Shown: positions 29,271 to 42,600 of the stretch, one piece after another | How positions within the stretch are numbered: the stretch's first letter is position 1 | Layout: each line of letters starts with the position of its first letter | NCBI GenBank assembly: GCA_002104905.1 | Contig: MCFE01000688.1 | Coordinates: 1-44,926, forward strand | DNA from: Basidiobolus meristosporus CBS 931.73 | Taxonomy: Eukaryota > Basidiobolomycota > Basidiobolomycetes > Basidiobolales > Basidiobolaceae | Length of the DNA: 44,926 bases | Direction of reading: 5' to 3' | Translations under genes and position numbers: made by a program | The notes under the pieces: model-generated | What the model was told of the DNA's origin: nothing | What the model saw: the letters and a program-made list of their open reading frames with translations, nothing else | Database searches by the model: none

Positions 29271-29479
29271 ATATCACTCCGGTTTGGCACTTATAACATA
29301 TATCTCCTTGACTCCACACCTCAATTGCGTCATCAATATGCTGAAAGCCCCAAACTCCACCAAGTACTGCCAGCATCTGGAATTCAACTTCTCCGTTTGA
29401 AATCTCTGTTGCCAAAGAAGCCGCTTTGCCAACAGCACTAGAGGCAACAGACCAAGTGAGTAATGTCCCATAATTCAAG

Positions 29480-32400
29480 TTATGGAATATGTGCTTTGCT
29501 GTCCATGCTTATATTAGCACTTTGGAAATAAAGACATGTCACCCAATCAACGCTTCAAGGATGTCCAGATGCAACAAAGAGGCAAATATATTGTGCAGCT
29601 TTGATGCATTAGAGCATTGCCCAATATACGGTGTCACTCAATGCTCTACTCACTTGGATACAGATGACAATGAAGGACCTTTAGTAATATACAAAGTATT
29701 CATTGGTACAATGCTACAGGTAAATATATATTTTTGCAGTAGAATACATATGCGCTGGACACCACGTGTAATTATAGGATGGATCTCCAAGCTGGTGCTT
29801 TTCTTACAAAGGATATGCTCAGTGTTTACCTGGTTAAACATATGCTTCTTTCAGGGTCTCACAATGTCAAAGCATGAAAAATACTGAATGGGCTGAAAAC
29901 AATCTGCTCATGCTGTATTGAGCCAGTAATAATACTCCTAAATGGTACTCTGAGTAGGAATTCCATGAGATTTACACTTCACTCTTATTTGTTGTTTTCT
30001 CAGCACCAAGACATTTCAGGACTACTGTCACAGTAGATCTGAGCCCTATTTAATGGAAACATTTAGTAACCAAGTCACTCCGGTGTTTCAGCTGCGTATT
30101 TACAGGAAGCTTGATTATGGGTATTCTGTATGATCTGAAGTTATTGTTCAGAGTGTTATTGATCTGCAACCAATCAACTATGCCTTTCAGTTACTATTGT
30201 GCTTTACAATTAATTGTTAATAGTCACTGCAATAGAAGGTCAATATTCAGTTTTCTCTGGCAAAGCATTTGAAGCTCAGATATTTCTTAGCATCAACATG
30301 CTGACCAAGACCACCTTGCAAAAACACAGCCCATGATCTTCCCTAGTGCTTGGCATACTTAAGGATGTACTCACCTAATAGGAAATATTGGTCTCTATTT
30401 AACTTATTCCACTCATTTGAGCTGATCATTGCATCACAGAGTGCCACAACATGATGTGTTGTGCAAGATTAAGATCAAAACTTACATGTATATGACTCTG
30501 AAATACAAATTATTAACTAATTATACAGCACTACCTGAGACTATGAGTACTGGCACAGTAAAACAAGTCTGTTAAACTTGTTCTATTGTACTGTGGCATG
30601 TGTGTTGGGTATTTGATGGTCTCCAAGTACAATTGGGAGTAGTAATATAGCTACCAGTAAGCAGGATTGCTCATGGATGCTTTTGCACTGTGTGAGACAA
30701 TCTTGTGCACTATGGCATATTCTGACACAATGAAGTTGGCACAGTAGATTGCCCCAACTTGGAATGTGAATATCATGTGCACAATTAGATGTTACCAAGT
30801 CATGGACCTTTTGTTGTGAACAACTATAAGAAATCTATTATAAATATTAAAAACTACCTTCAAAGTTCCTGAATGTAATCCCAATAAATATGGGTGTGAA
30901 ATCATCAATTGGATTAATTGCTTCCTACCCTTGCAAAAATAAAAAAGTTAGAGTTCATTGGATTTCTAGCTGGTAATTAGCTGATATTCTTATGTTATTT
31001 TGCTGGAAGTCAGTTGGTGTTGCAGCTTTAAGTTTTTGTTTGCAATCTTTGGTGAAATAATGAGCAGCTTATAACCAAATTGGTATGAATGCTGGTAGAC
31101 CCAGTCTTCTTCTGGAAGGGATGTCTGCTTGCCTGCTACAGGGCTAGTACCTGACATATTCACAGTTGTAACTTCTGAGAAAGTTGAAGCTTAGCTAATT
31201 GTATGATGGCTTGTTACCAACCAGTTTTGAGTTTTTTTGTATAGTGAACAAAGCAGCAGTGTATATGTAAGTTAGCTTCTCTCCAGCTTGCACTCAGGCC
31301 TTCAGCAATACACTCAATTGGAAAACTCCATAATGTTGCAAAGAGGATATGGAGATAGCAAATTTCATTACTTCAGCACAATGTAAAGAGACATGGTTAA
31401 TTTCAGTGCATACACCATTTTCCCTATTATTACCATGATCGCATAACATCTGCAACATTTCATTATTAGCTTATCATATAGTGACATTCTGCCAGCCTTT
31501 TGTTGGTTTTGTTTCTTATGGAAATACGTCATTCTTGACAGTAATAAGCACAGAATTGGAAGTCCCCCTTTTCTCCCCCTCTTGTATCTTACACACTCAT
31601 TACACTCCCTCTATTGCCTATGAAAAAAAACTGGTCCTGTGAGTGGATCCAATCTGTGTCAGCCATCCCAATCATACAGTAAGGCTGTTATAATGCCTGC
31701 CACTCAGAGCTCTTGACCATCTGTAGAATCTTTGGGGGTGATTGTGCTAGTACTTTGCCACTTTTACAATCAAATGCACTCTCAACTTGAACATGTTGTG
31801 ACAATTCCTTTTCAGGGCTTACATGGCATTTAGATGGATGTAAAGTGGTCTATTTATATCTGAATGGACCTAACTGGTCAATATATTTGGATTGCCTATA
31901 TGGTAAAAAACTTGAGGGTGTTTTGACAGCCTTGATGTGGAAATTTAGTGACATTCTCATGGCAGTACAGCAGCCTACAGCCAGTCCTTTATGATGCTTG
32001 CATACCAGTTTACCATATGGTACTTCATCCTCTACCTTCCCTTGTGCTGCCCAAATATTGCACTGTAAATTCATGCCTCTTCATTTGTGCACCCACTACT
32101 ACCATTTATATTCCACATATTATCTGATTTAAAAAAAGCATGGGCTCCTACTTACCAACCTCTACTTAGATGCACATCTGCCACAGTTAACACACTTTTA
32201 TCACCTCAACTCTATAGTCTTGAGTGTGGCACCTGAAAAGTTGCCATATACCTTGTGATGCTGGTAATATAGGCATTGTAAGTATATGCTTGATTGTTAC
32301 TACCTTTGGAATGAATAAATCTTGAATATCTACATAGTATTTCTTGGTATCTTACCAATATATTGCTTCTCCCTGCTTGTTACCAGTCCCGCATTTAGGT

Positions 32401-33400
32401 GTGCCCCGGTACTTGTGTGTGTAAATTGTGTATTAAAGTTGTAGAAATTGGCTTGTATCTAGAGGTGCTTTACATACTTTGGTAAGATTGCCCCTGTAGA
32501 GATTTGTGGATTGTTATGTCTAACACAGCCTTCCCTAACTCAACTTGTTATTCATGCAATGGGGCAGCTGAGCTCTTTACTGCTAAAAGTACAGATATCT
32601 CCATTTGCACACAAATGCTCTATATTTTTCAACACTTCCTGACTGTCCTCAATATGCCAATTCATAGCATCTATCATGGACTTGAAGGTAACATGCATGA
32701 TGACATTAGGATATGACAGTGCTTGCAAATTTACTCATCTCCCTATCTCCTAACATATCCTTTAATGGGTAACTCCCAAAACATGATACAAAAATTGATG
32801 TTCTTTGCTCACCAAGCAAGATAGAATAGCTACTAGATACAGTAGCAGCAGAGGTCTAAACATGCAGATTTATGCTTGCAGTATAACCACACAACTCCCA
32901 TCACAAATTCCTTGCATAAAAGCTGTAGATGATCCACTCCTGCATACATATTACCATAATGTCAACATTTGACTTCAATTCCTCTAATATTTACTGGAAG
33001 GAAATTGCTAGAGAAGACCACTCAAACCAATATATATCCAGCTCATATAATGCTTGCCTTTGGTTTGTTGCATATTCTTATTAATAACTATTGCAGTTTG
33101 TGAGAAGTATTTTGAATAGCAGATACTCTTCTGGCTTGTAACATATGCTTATACAATTAAAGACTACTTTAATACAGTCTGAATGCCATACAAGCCATGC
33201 AAAAAAGACTGTTCAAGTGCTGTCCAGCTGGTTACTCTGTTTTGCACAAAAACAGCAGAACGCAGTCCCAATCCCACCATAAGGTTGTGACTTGAGTCAA
33301 CATTTACAATGTGCTGTCCAAGTAACGTTTTCATTGTAGGATTCTGATGGCTAATATAGATCAGTTCAACCCACACAACCATTTATTTTCATTCTGAGAC
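29480..33400. other. CpG-poor sequence without recognisable genes
   Basis: Only short frames on both strands (the longest is 132 codons at 29489-29887, without family features). It contains the second copy of the dispersed repeat (30960-31240). Composition is the same as in 1-5160. It is probably decayed transposable-element DNA. Confidence 0.5.
30960..31240 (+). repeat. decayed dispersed repeat, copy 2
   Basis: Aligns by eye to 830-1090 in the same orientation, with matching blocks GCTGATATTCT, ATGCTGGT.G.CC.AGTCT, CTGGAA, TGTCTGCTTG and TTAGCTAA-like ends. Presence on both sides of the gene island shows that the flanks share one repeat family. Confidence 0.5.
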
Positions 33401-36400
33401 TAAACCTCATAATTGCCAAGAAGAATTGAGGACAAGACAACAGCTATTCTCAAAAAAGGTGGAGGTGTGGCTCTCTGAGCCAGACTCCATTGAAGTAGGC
33501 AAGTTTGTAGGAAAAGTCAATTTGTATACTGCAGCTTCTACATTCTGCTCTGTTTACAAAGCAGAGATCCCTCTGATGGGCAAAACAACAACATCAAGAA
33601 ATCAGAGAACTATAATAATGCTTGCAGTAGAATCTTGCAATATTAATATGCATAGCAAAATTTTGCAGCACCTCTTCATTGACAGTATTTGCTAAATGAC
33701 CTAAATGTTGTAAGGACTTATTGCAGAGACTGCCAGATGAGGTGCTAGACCTTGCAATTGTAGCAGATGCGGACCTATGGGAACCAGTATCTAAACCATG
33801 GCATAAATCCATAGAATTCCTGCCAAAGTCATGAGTGAAGGCAGAAGAAGATGTAGGAACTGCACCATATCCAACCAATGTCCATCAGGTAACCCCATCT
33901 GTACCATTACATTTAATTGAGACTATGCTGGCAGGACACAACAGCACAATGATGGTGACAATGAATTGAGTGTTGATTGCTTAGATGCAGTGGTCAAAAG
34001 TCATCAGGAAGCAAGAGAGAGACAAGATGAGCAAGTGTCATATGTAGAATAATTTCTATACAATGTCACTAACATAATAGCATTGATGCAAAGAGGAAAC
34101 TCAAACAGGATTACAACAGCATCAAGTATAGACCCAAATCCCAACTTCTCAGTATATATACACCATAGAGATCTAGAAGCACAATAAAGTTATACCAAGA
34201 TTAGGCCTGTAGTACAGCCAGAGATAGCATGAGGGAGTGAGAGTGTAATATCCATATACTGCCAAGATATCAGAAGAAATTCTAATACAGGAGGTTGTTG
34301 AATGTGGCAATGAAGAGTGGGCTGATATACAGGAGACCATAAGAAAATGACATAAAGTTGCCTAAGGAATGGCATAGATTGGGTCCATCTGCCCCCAAAG
34401 AGAAGCATATGGCACTTAATGAGTTTCATTCACAGTATCCTGGATTCAAGCATGCATACGGGTCCTGGGCTGGTATTGTACTATTCTAAAAATATCTGAA
34501 GATTATTAGATGCTATTGGAGGCAGAAAACCAAGTGATAGCAGCAATGGTATCAATAGTAGAAGGAAAGGCAAAGAGAAAGTAAGGGAAGTCCCTCTAAG
34601 AGGAAATCAGAGAACTGTCTAAGAAACACAATATTTTGTAGTGGCCTATACTTTGATGCAACAAAGCTCCAAATCTCTAGAGAGACAAGAAGAAACACCA
34701 AGAAGATCAAGGGTATTACAGCAGGTGCAGAGACATGGCCCTTTAAGCAATTGCCTGAAGATGCTGAGGAACTTGTGCAGAATCAGGACAAGCCTACTAA
34801 ATGCAGTTGTTTAGAGATCTCACCCACTAACAAAGCAGCACTACTAAAAGATGCAAATTGATCCAAATGACCTTGGTAGATTTTTGTAGGTCAACAATAC
34901 ACGCCATATCACTCCAGAAGACCTTTAATGGAGATGAGAGCGTAAGTGCCTACAATTATGGTGGAGAGTTAATGGAGGAACTAGCTAAAGCACTGCTAAA
35001 TAAAGGAATCCTCAATGCACCAGAATGCATGGGAATGAGTGAATAATAGCTGGCACAAGACTGTTTGGACACAACCAAACAATTGGAGAATAGATGCTTG
35101 CAATGAACACTACTTGAATGGTGGGTTTTAATGGGACAACTGATACAGTGTAAGATTGGGGAAGGGCATGATAGAGCTATTGGACTTATGTACTAGTCCA
35201 TACATAAAGATATTGAGAAACAACTGAGGATTGTGACAAAATAAGCTATGAGCATACAGGAATATTGAGGGAGTAATAAGAGCTCAAGAAGCAGGAGCAT
35301 GACCAATATAAGATGACCAATGAATGAGCAGTAATAGTAGCAGAATAATGAGAGTGCACAATCAGGAAGTAAGAGACAAGAATGATAACCAATCAATGAA
35401 GATATGAAGGGTAATAGATAGTCAGAATATGACTTAGTTTTCACCATAATTTGGGTGCAATTCTTTTCTAGCAGATTGTATATGGGATCCTTGTAGATAT
35501 ATGACCCCTCACTTATGTGATATTAATTTGGCAATGGCCTTTTGGTAGGATTGTTACTCAGACTTCCAATAGGGTGTTCCTTGGCAAGTAGTGCACCATT
35601 GCCACCTTGATGCATCTACAGCTACTATGTGAGGACTTTGTAGTAAGATACAACCAGGTCTTTTACAGGCACAGGTCATAATATGCATACTATTGCAACT
35701 ATAGTATCCATTCTCTGTTATGCCTGGCAAAGCGTGTGCAGACTATAGGGCCACAATTTACATTCTGCAAGTTTCCAATGGAGTGGATGTGTGGGGAGAT
35801 GGGAAGAAGGGCTAAATTGCAAGCAATTTCATATACAAAGCTGATCAAAAATATAACATCAACATCTGTAATAGATGTGATGAGTTGTCATGTAGAGTAT
35901 TCTGAAGAAGTAATGAAAGAAAATGAACACAGGTGCACACATGGAGACATATATGGAATTAGGACAACAAAGACAAGTCTGCCAACAGCATGTACAACAG
36001 GTTAACACTACACCTTTTGGTATGATATCCACCAGAAGGAAAGAGAAAAACAAACAGGTGGGGGACTAATGTCCAGCAAGCAGAAGGAAAGAAATGACTG
36101 AAAACCATCTGGTACTTTGTGGATATCAAAGAGCTGATAATAGCAAAGGTGGCCAACATATTGCATATGTAAAGGCAAATTCAGAAAACCCAATAGTATT
36201 ATTTTATTCAAACTATATGTGGAGAACCCATGGAATGATGGGCAAAATAAACAGGCAATCTGTTTATAACAGAATATGCTTCTAGTAAAATGGGTTGGGT
36301 TGTTCTTTTGCCTTTCTTAGACTCATTGCTGCTTTAAGAAGATTGCTTCTTTTCACAATAGCTGTTTTATGGTAGAGCCTCTTGCATACAACTGACAGCA

Positions 36401-36560
36401 CCATTGCCCATGCCCAAGTATTGTGATAATATGGCTCAAAAAGGTTTTAGCCTTATTTTCCTTGCTTAAAGCCACCTGTAGTATTAATGACCACAAATCT
36501 GCATTATGTGCCATTGTAAGGATTTAATTGGTAGGAAAGTCCTTTGGCACTTGTTAAGAC
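33400..36560. other. decayed, purine-rich region, probably transposon debris
   Basis: The plus strand is purine-rich over much of 33900-35450, as in degraded coding sequence, but frames are broken every few dozen codons. The stretches PTNKAALLKDAN (about 34825) and ELAKALLNKGILNAPE (about 34978) look like former protein. I cannot assign them to a family. The Harbinger-like fragment follows on the same strand, so part of this region may be the rest of that element. Confidence 0.35.
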
Positions 36561-36689
36561 ATGATTGGATTGTTCTGACCTATGCATAAATATTCTGCTG
36601 CCAAAATTAATATCTCAAAGGTTACAACAGAAGTTTTCATACTTAACAGCATCTGGAAAGTACTTGTGGGACATTCATGATTCCAGCCA

Positions 36690-37064
36690 GTCATTTATGG
36701 CACTGCCAAATATAAGCATCTATACACTCAGATTCAAACTGGTGAGGATTATTTGGCTTCCAGAATGAATGACATGGAGCAGGCTTGGTAAGCAAAATAT
36801 TGGACCAGCAGCACTTTGCCATTCCAAGGAGTATTTCCTGACAAGAATGGTATTAGAAATATCTTGGATGCTGTTCCAATCAGGATTAGAAGGCCCAAAA
36901 GAAGCCAAAGAGACTTTTTTCTGGCCAGGTACAAAAACCACCATGTAAGACTCCAGGCATTACATGACTATGAAGGAAATATCATAACAATTGATGAGCT
37001 ATACATGGGAAAGCATCCGGACATGCAGCTAAGGGTGAGAAGCCTAGCACCATTTCAGCAATAA
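36690..37064 (+). pseudogene. PIF/Harbinger-like DDE transposase fragment
   Basis: The frame 36816-37064 reads LPFQGVFPDKNGIRNILDAV, then PIRIRRPKRSQRDFF, RYKNHHVRLQALHDYEGNII and ends near MGKHPDMQLRVRSL. This follows the core of HARBI1-type transposases: a GxxGxxDxxxIxI block with the first catalytic Asp, RxxxHxxxLQAxxDxxGxIxxID, and a Gly-His-Asp-like block, here GKHPD. An upstream piece in other frames (ISIYTLRFKLVRIIWLPE) fits the preceding helical segment. The last catalytic Glu region is missing. Frameshifts and stops make it inactive. It lies just left of the satellite. Confidence 0.6.
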
Positions 37065-39487
37065 TCACAGCCTAAGACCTATGTATATGAGTAAGCATGA
37101 ATATCTAGTCTTGAACTTGATAATTACAACACGCATGGCCTAGAGCCAGCTTTAGTTCACTATCTACTTACATCCTAGCTTACAAAAGACTTATTTGATA
37201 TAATGGTAAATCTTCTACTTGCTCCATAAAATCTCCAGAGTACTGCATGTATTTAATCTTGGGTGCTTTGGCATACTTGAATTCTTGCATAAAAGCTCAC
37301 ATCTAGGGCCTAGGTCAGGATCACAAAGCTGACATCTAAGATTTGAGTCAAGGTGTTGATAGTCAAGATATAGAACCTGTGTCAAGGTGATGAAGGTTGA
37401 GATCCAGGATGTGGGTCAAGGTGCAAAACAGAGATCTAGGACCTGGGTAACGGCAGTGAAAGCTGAGATCCAGGACCTGGGTCAAGGTGTTGAGAGATAA
37501 GATCCAGGATGTGGGCCAATGTGAGGAAAGCAGAGATCTAGGACCTGGGCAATGATGATGAAAGCTGAGATATAGAACCTGGGTCATGGTGATGGGAGTG
37601 GAGATCCAGGATGTGGGTAAAGGTCAAGAAAGTAGAGAATTAGGACCTGGGGAATTGTGATGTAAGCTGAGATCTAGGACCTGGGCTAAGGGGATGGTGA
37701 TGATAGTCAAAGTCTAGGACCTGGATCAAGGTGATGAAATCTGAGATGCAGGATGGTGGTCAAGGTGAAGAAAGTAGAGATCTAGGACTGAGGTCAAGGT
37801 GAAGAAAGCAGAGATCTAGGACTGCAGTCAAGATGAAGTAAATTAGATCTAGGATGTTGTTAAGGTGAAGTAAGTAGAGATGTAGGGCCTGTGTAAGGGT
37901 GATGAAAGTTGAGTTCTAGGGCCTGAATCAAGGTTATGAATGTTGAGCACTAGGTCCTGGATTATGGTGATTAATGTTGAGATCTATGACCTAAGTTATG
38001 GTGATGAAAGTTGATACCTAGGGCTTTTGTATACAGTAATGACAGCTGAGATTTAGGACCAGGTTAAGGTTATGAAAGTTGAGATATAGGACCTGGATTA
38101 TGGTGATTAATGTTGAAATCTATGACCTAAGTTATGGTGATGAAAGTCAATACCTAGGGCTTGCATATATGGTGATGATGGTTGATATCAAGGACCAGGC
38201 TAAGGTGATGAAAGTTGAGATCTAGGACCTAGGTAATCGTGATGAAAGTTGAGATCTAGGACCTGGGTAATAGAGATAATGGTTGAGATCAACAACCTGG
38301 GATAAGGTGATGAAAGTTGAGATCTAGGACCTGGGTAATGGTGATGAAAGTTGGGATCTAGGACATGGATAATGGTTGTGAAAGCTGAGATCTAGGACCT
38401 GGGTAAGAGTAATGGAAATTGAGATCTAGAACCTCGGTGATTGTGATGAAAGTTGAGATTTAGGACCTGGGCTGAATTGATGAAAGTTGGGATCTAGGAC
38501 CTGGGTAATAGTGATGAAGGTTCAGATCTATGACCAAGTAATACTGATGAATGTTCAGATCTAGGACCTGAGCTAAGGTGATGAAAGTTGAAATCTAGGA
38601 CCTGGGTAATGGTGATGAAAGTTGAGATCTAGGACCTGGGTAATGGTGATGAAAGTTGAGATCTAGGACCTGGGTAATGGTGATGAAAGTTGAGATCTAG
38701 GACGTGGGTAATGGTGATGAAAATTAAGATCTGTAACCTAGGTGATTTTGTTGAAAGTTGAGATTGAGGACCTGGGCTCAGGTGATGAAAGTTGAGATCT
38801 ATGACCTAGGTGATAGTGCTGAAAGTTAAGATCCACAACCTGGGTTATAGAGATCATAGCTGAGATCTCAGACATGGGTAATGGTTATGAAAGTTGAGAT
38901 CTAGGACCTGGGTAACAGTGATGAAGGTTGAGATCTAGGACCTGGGTAATACTGATGAAAGTTGAGATCTAGGACCTGGGCTAAGGTGATGAAAGTTGAG
39001 ATCTAGGACTTGGGCTAAGGTGATGAAAGCTTAGATCTAGGACCTGGGTGATACTGATGAAAATTGAGATCTTGGACCTGGGCTAAGGTGATGAAAGTTG
39101 AGATCTAGGACTTGGGCTAAGGTGATGAAAGCTTAGATCTAGGACCTGGGTGATACTGATGAAAATTGAGATCTTGGACCTGGGCTAAGGTGATGAAAGT
39201 TGAGATCCATGACCTAGGTAGTGGTGATGAAAGTTAAGATCAACAACATGGGTAATAGAGATGATAGTTGGGATCTAGAACATGGGTAACGGTGGTGAAA
39301 GTTGAGATCTAGGACCTGGGCTAAGGTGATGAAAGTTAAGATCTAGGACCTAGGTAATAGTGATGAAGGTTGAGATCTAGGACCTGGGTGATACTGATGA
39401 AAGTTGAGATCTAGGACCTGGGCTAAGGTGATGAAAGTTGAGATTTAGGACCTGGTTAACGGATAGAAAAGTTGAAATTTAGGACCT

Positions 39488-40802
39488 GCACCAAGATGAT
39501 GAATGTTGAAATCTATGACCTGGGCCAAGGTGATGAATGTTGAGATTAAAGACCTGGGTTAAGGTGATGGAAAATGAGATCTAGGCCATGGGCTAAGGTG
39601 CAGAAAGTTAAGCTCTATGACCTGTATAATGGGAAGAAAGTTGAGATCTAGGACCTGTTCAAAGGTAATTATAGTTGAAATCTAGGACCTGGGTCATGGT
39701 GATGAGTTTTGAGATCAAGGACCTGTTCCAAGGTAATCACAGTTGAGATCTAGGACCTGGGGCACGGTGATGAATGTTGACATCAAGGACCTGGGCCAAG
39801 GTGATGAAAATTGAGATCTAGTATCTGGGTAATGGTAATAAAAGTTGAGTTCTAGGACCTTAGTATTGGCAATGAAAGTTGAGATCTAGGACCTTACTGA
39901 TGATGAAAGTTGAGATCTAGAACCTGGACTAAGGTGATGAAAGTTGAGATATAGGAAGTTAGTAATGGATGTGAAAGTTGAGTTCTAGGACCTGCGCCAA
40001 GCAGATAACAGCTGAGATCTAGGACCTCAATCATGGTTAAAATAGCTGAGATCTAGGATCTGGGAATTGGTGATGAAAGTTAAGACCCAAGAGCTGGGTT
40101 CTGGATATGAATACTGGGATCTTAAAACTAGGGATCAGGGTATCATAATTGAGATCCAAGATCTGGGTCAAGGTGTTGAAACCTGAGTTATGGTTTAGGG
40201 TGACAAAAGATGAGATTTAGCACCAGGGCTAAGGTGATAAGAGTTCAGATTAAGGACCTGGGCCAAGGTGATGAATGTTGAGATCTAGGACCTGGGCTAA
40301 GGTGATAAGAGTTCAGATTCAGGACCTGGGCCAAGGTGATGAATGTTGAAGTTTAGGGCCTGTGCCAAGGTGATGAATGTTGAGATTAAAGACCTGGGTT
40401 AAGGTGATTAAAGTTAAGATCTAAGACCTGGGCTAAGGTGATGAAAGTTAAGATTGAGGACCTGGGCTAAGGTGATGGAAAATGAGATCTAGGACCTGGG
40501 CCAAGGTGATGAAAGTTGAGATCTAGGTCCTGGATAATGGTGATGAAAGTTGAGATCTACGACCTGGTCTAAGGTGATGAAAGTTGGGATCTAGGGCTGG
40601 GCCAAGGTGATGAAAGTTGAGATCTAGGACCTGGGTAACAGTGATGAAAGTTGATATTGAGGACCTAGGCTATGGTGATGAAGGTTAAGATCTATGACCT
40701 GTGTAATTATGATGAATGTTGCGATATAGGACCTGGGCCAAGGTGATGAAAGTTGAGATCTAGGACCTGGGCCAAGGTGATTAAAGTTGAAATCTAGGAC
40801 CT
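39488..40802. repeat. higher-order repeat, copy 1 (about 1.3 kb, diverged)
   Basis: Defined by the marker GCACCAAG(G/A)TGATGAATG, which begins each higher-order unit. The following order of variant monomers (CCATGGGCTAAGGTGCAGAA, then GACCTGTTCAAAGGTAAT, then TTAGTATTGGCAATG) is shared with the later copies. This copy is shorter and more divergent. Confidence 0.65.
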
Positions 40803-42600
40803 GCACCAAGGTGATGAATGTTGAAATCTAGGACCTGGGCTAAGGTGATGAATGTTGAGATTAAGGACCTGGGTTAAGATGATGGAAAACAAGATCTAGG
40901 CCATGGGCTAAGGTGCAGAAAGCTGAGATCTATGACCTGTGTAATGGTGAAGAAAGTTGAGATCTAGGACCTGTTCAAAGGTAATTAAAGTTGAAATCTA
41001 GGACCTGGGTCATGGTGATGAGTTTTGAGATCAAGGACCTGTTCCAAGGTAATCAAAGTTGAAATCTAGGACCTGGGTCATGGTGATGAATTTTGAGATC
41101 ACGGACCTGGGTCATGGTGATGAATGTTGAGATCAGGGACCTTGGCCAAGGTGATGAAAATTGCGATCTAGTATCTGGGTAATAGTAATAAAAGTTGAGT
41201 TCTAGGACCTTAGTATTGGCAATGAAAGTTGAGATCTAGGACCTTACTGATGATGAAAGTTGAGATCTAGAACCTGGACTAAGGTGATGAAAGTTGAGAT
41301 CTAGGAAGTCAGTAGTGGATGTGAAAGTTGACTTCTAGGACCTGGGCCAAGGTGATGAATGTTGAAGTTTAGGGCCTGCATCAAGGTGATGAATGTTGAG
41401 ATTAAAGACTTAGGTTAAGGTGATTAAAGTTGAGATCTAAGACCTGGGCTAAGGTGATGAAAGTTAAGATTGAGGACCTGGGCTAAGGTGATGGAAAATG
41501 GGATCTAGGACCTGGGCCAAGGTGATGAAAGTAGAAATCTAGGACCTGGGTAATGGTGATGAAAGTTGAGATCCAGGACCTGGGCCAAGGTAATGAGTGT
41601 TGAAGTTTAGGACCTGGGCCAAGGTGATGAAAGTTGAGATCTAGGACCTGGGCCCAGGTGATGAAAGTTGAGATCTAGGACCTGGGCCAAGGTGATGAAA
41701 GTTGAGATCTAGGACCTAGGTAACGGTGATGAAAGTTGATATTGAGGACCTAGGCTATGGTGATGAAGGTTAAGATCTATGACCTGGGTAATAATGATGA
41801 CTGTTGAGATCTAGGACCTGGGCCAAGGTGATGAAAGTTGAGATCTAGAGCCTGAGCCAAGGTGATGAAAGTTGAGATCTAGGACCTGGGTAATAGTGAT
41901 GAAAGTTGAGATCCAGGACCTGGGCCAAGGTAATGAATGTTGAAGTTTAGGACCTGGGCCAAGGTGATGAAAGCTGAGATCTAGGACTTGGGTAATGGTA
42001 ATGAAAGTTGAGATCTAGGACCTGGGCCAAGGTGATGAAAGTTGAGATCTAGGACCTGGGTAACGGTGATGAAAGTTGATATTGAGGACCTAGGCTATGG
42101 TGATGAAGGTTAAGATCTATGACCTGTGTAATAATTGTGAATGTTCAGATATAGGACCTGGGCCAAGGTGATGAAAGTTGAGATCTAGGACCTGAGCTAA
42201 GATGAGGAAAGTTGAGATCTAAGACCTTGGCAATGGTGATGAAAGTTGAGATTCAGGACCTGGGCCTAGGTAATGAATGTTGAAGTTTACGACCTGGGCC
42301 AAGGTGATGAAAGTTGAGATCTAGGACCTGGGTAATGGTGATGAAAGTTGAGATCTAGGACCTGGGTAATGGTGATGAAAGTTGAGATCTAGGACCAGGG
42401 CCAAGGTAATGATTGTTGAATTTACCACCTGGGCCAAGGTGATGAAAGTTGAGATCTAGGACCTGGGTAAAGGTGATGAAAGTTGAGAGTGAGGACCTGG
42501 GCTAAGGTGATGAATGTTGAGAGTGAGGACCTGGGCCAAGGTGATGAAAGTTGAGATCTAGGACCTGGGCCAAGGTGATTAAAGTTGAAATCTAGGAACT
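40803..42600. repeat. higher-order repeat, copy 2 (1798 bp)
   Basis: Runs from marker to marker. It contains the same series of variant monomers as copy 3, in the same order, with few differences. Confidence 0.75.

Noticed and set aside
31850-33382. Short minus-strand frames (31850-32074 and 33164-33382) with protein-like composition
   Set aside because: No recognisable domain, no promoter or polyA context, and located in decayed CpG-poor DNA; not separable from chance or TE debris.
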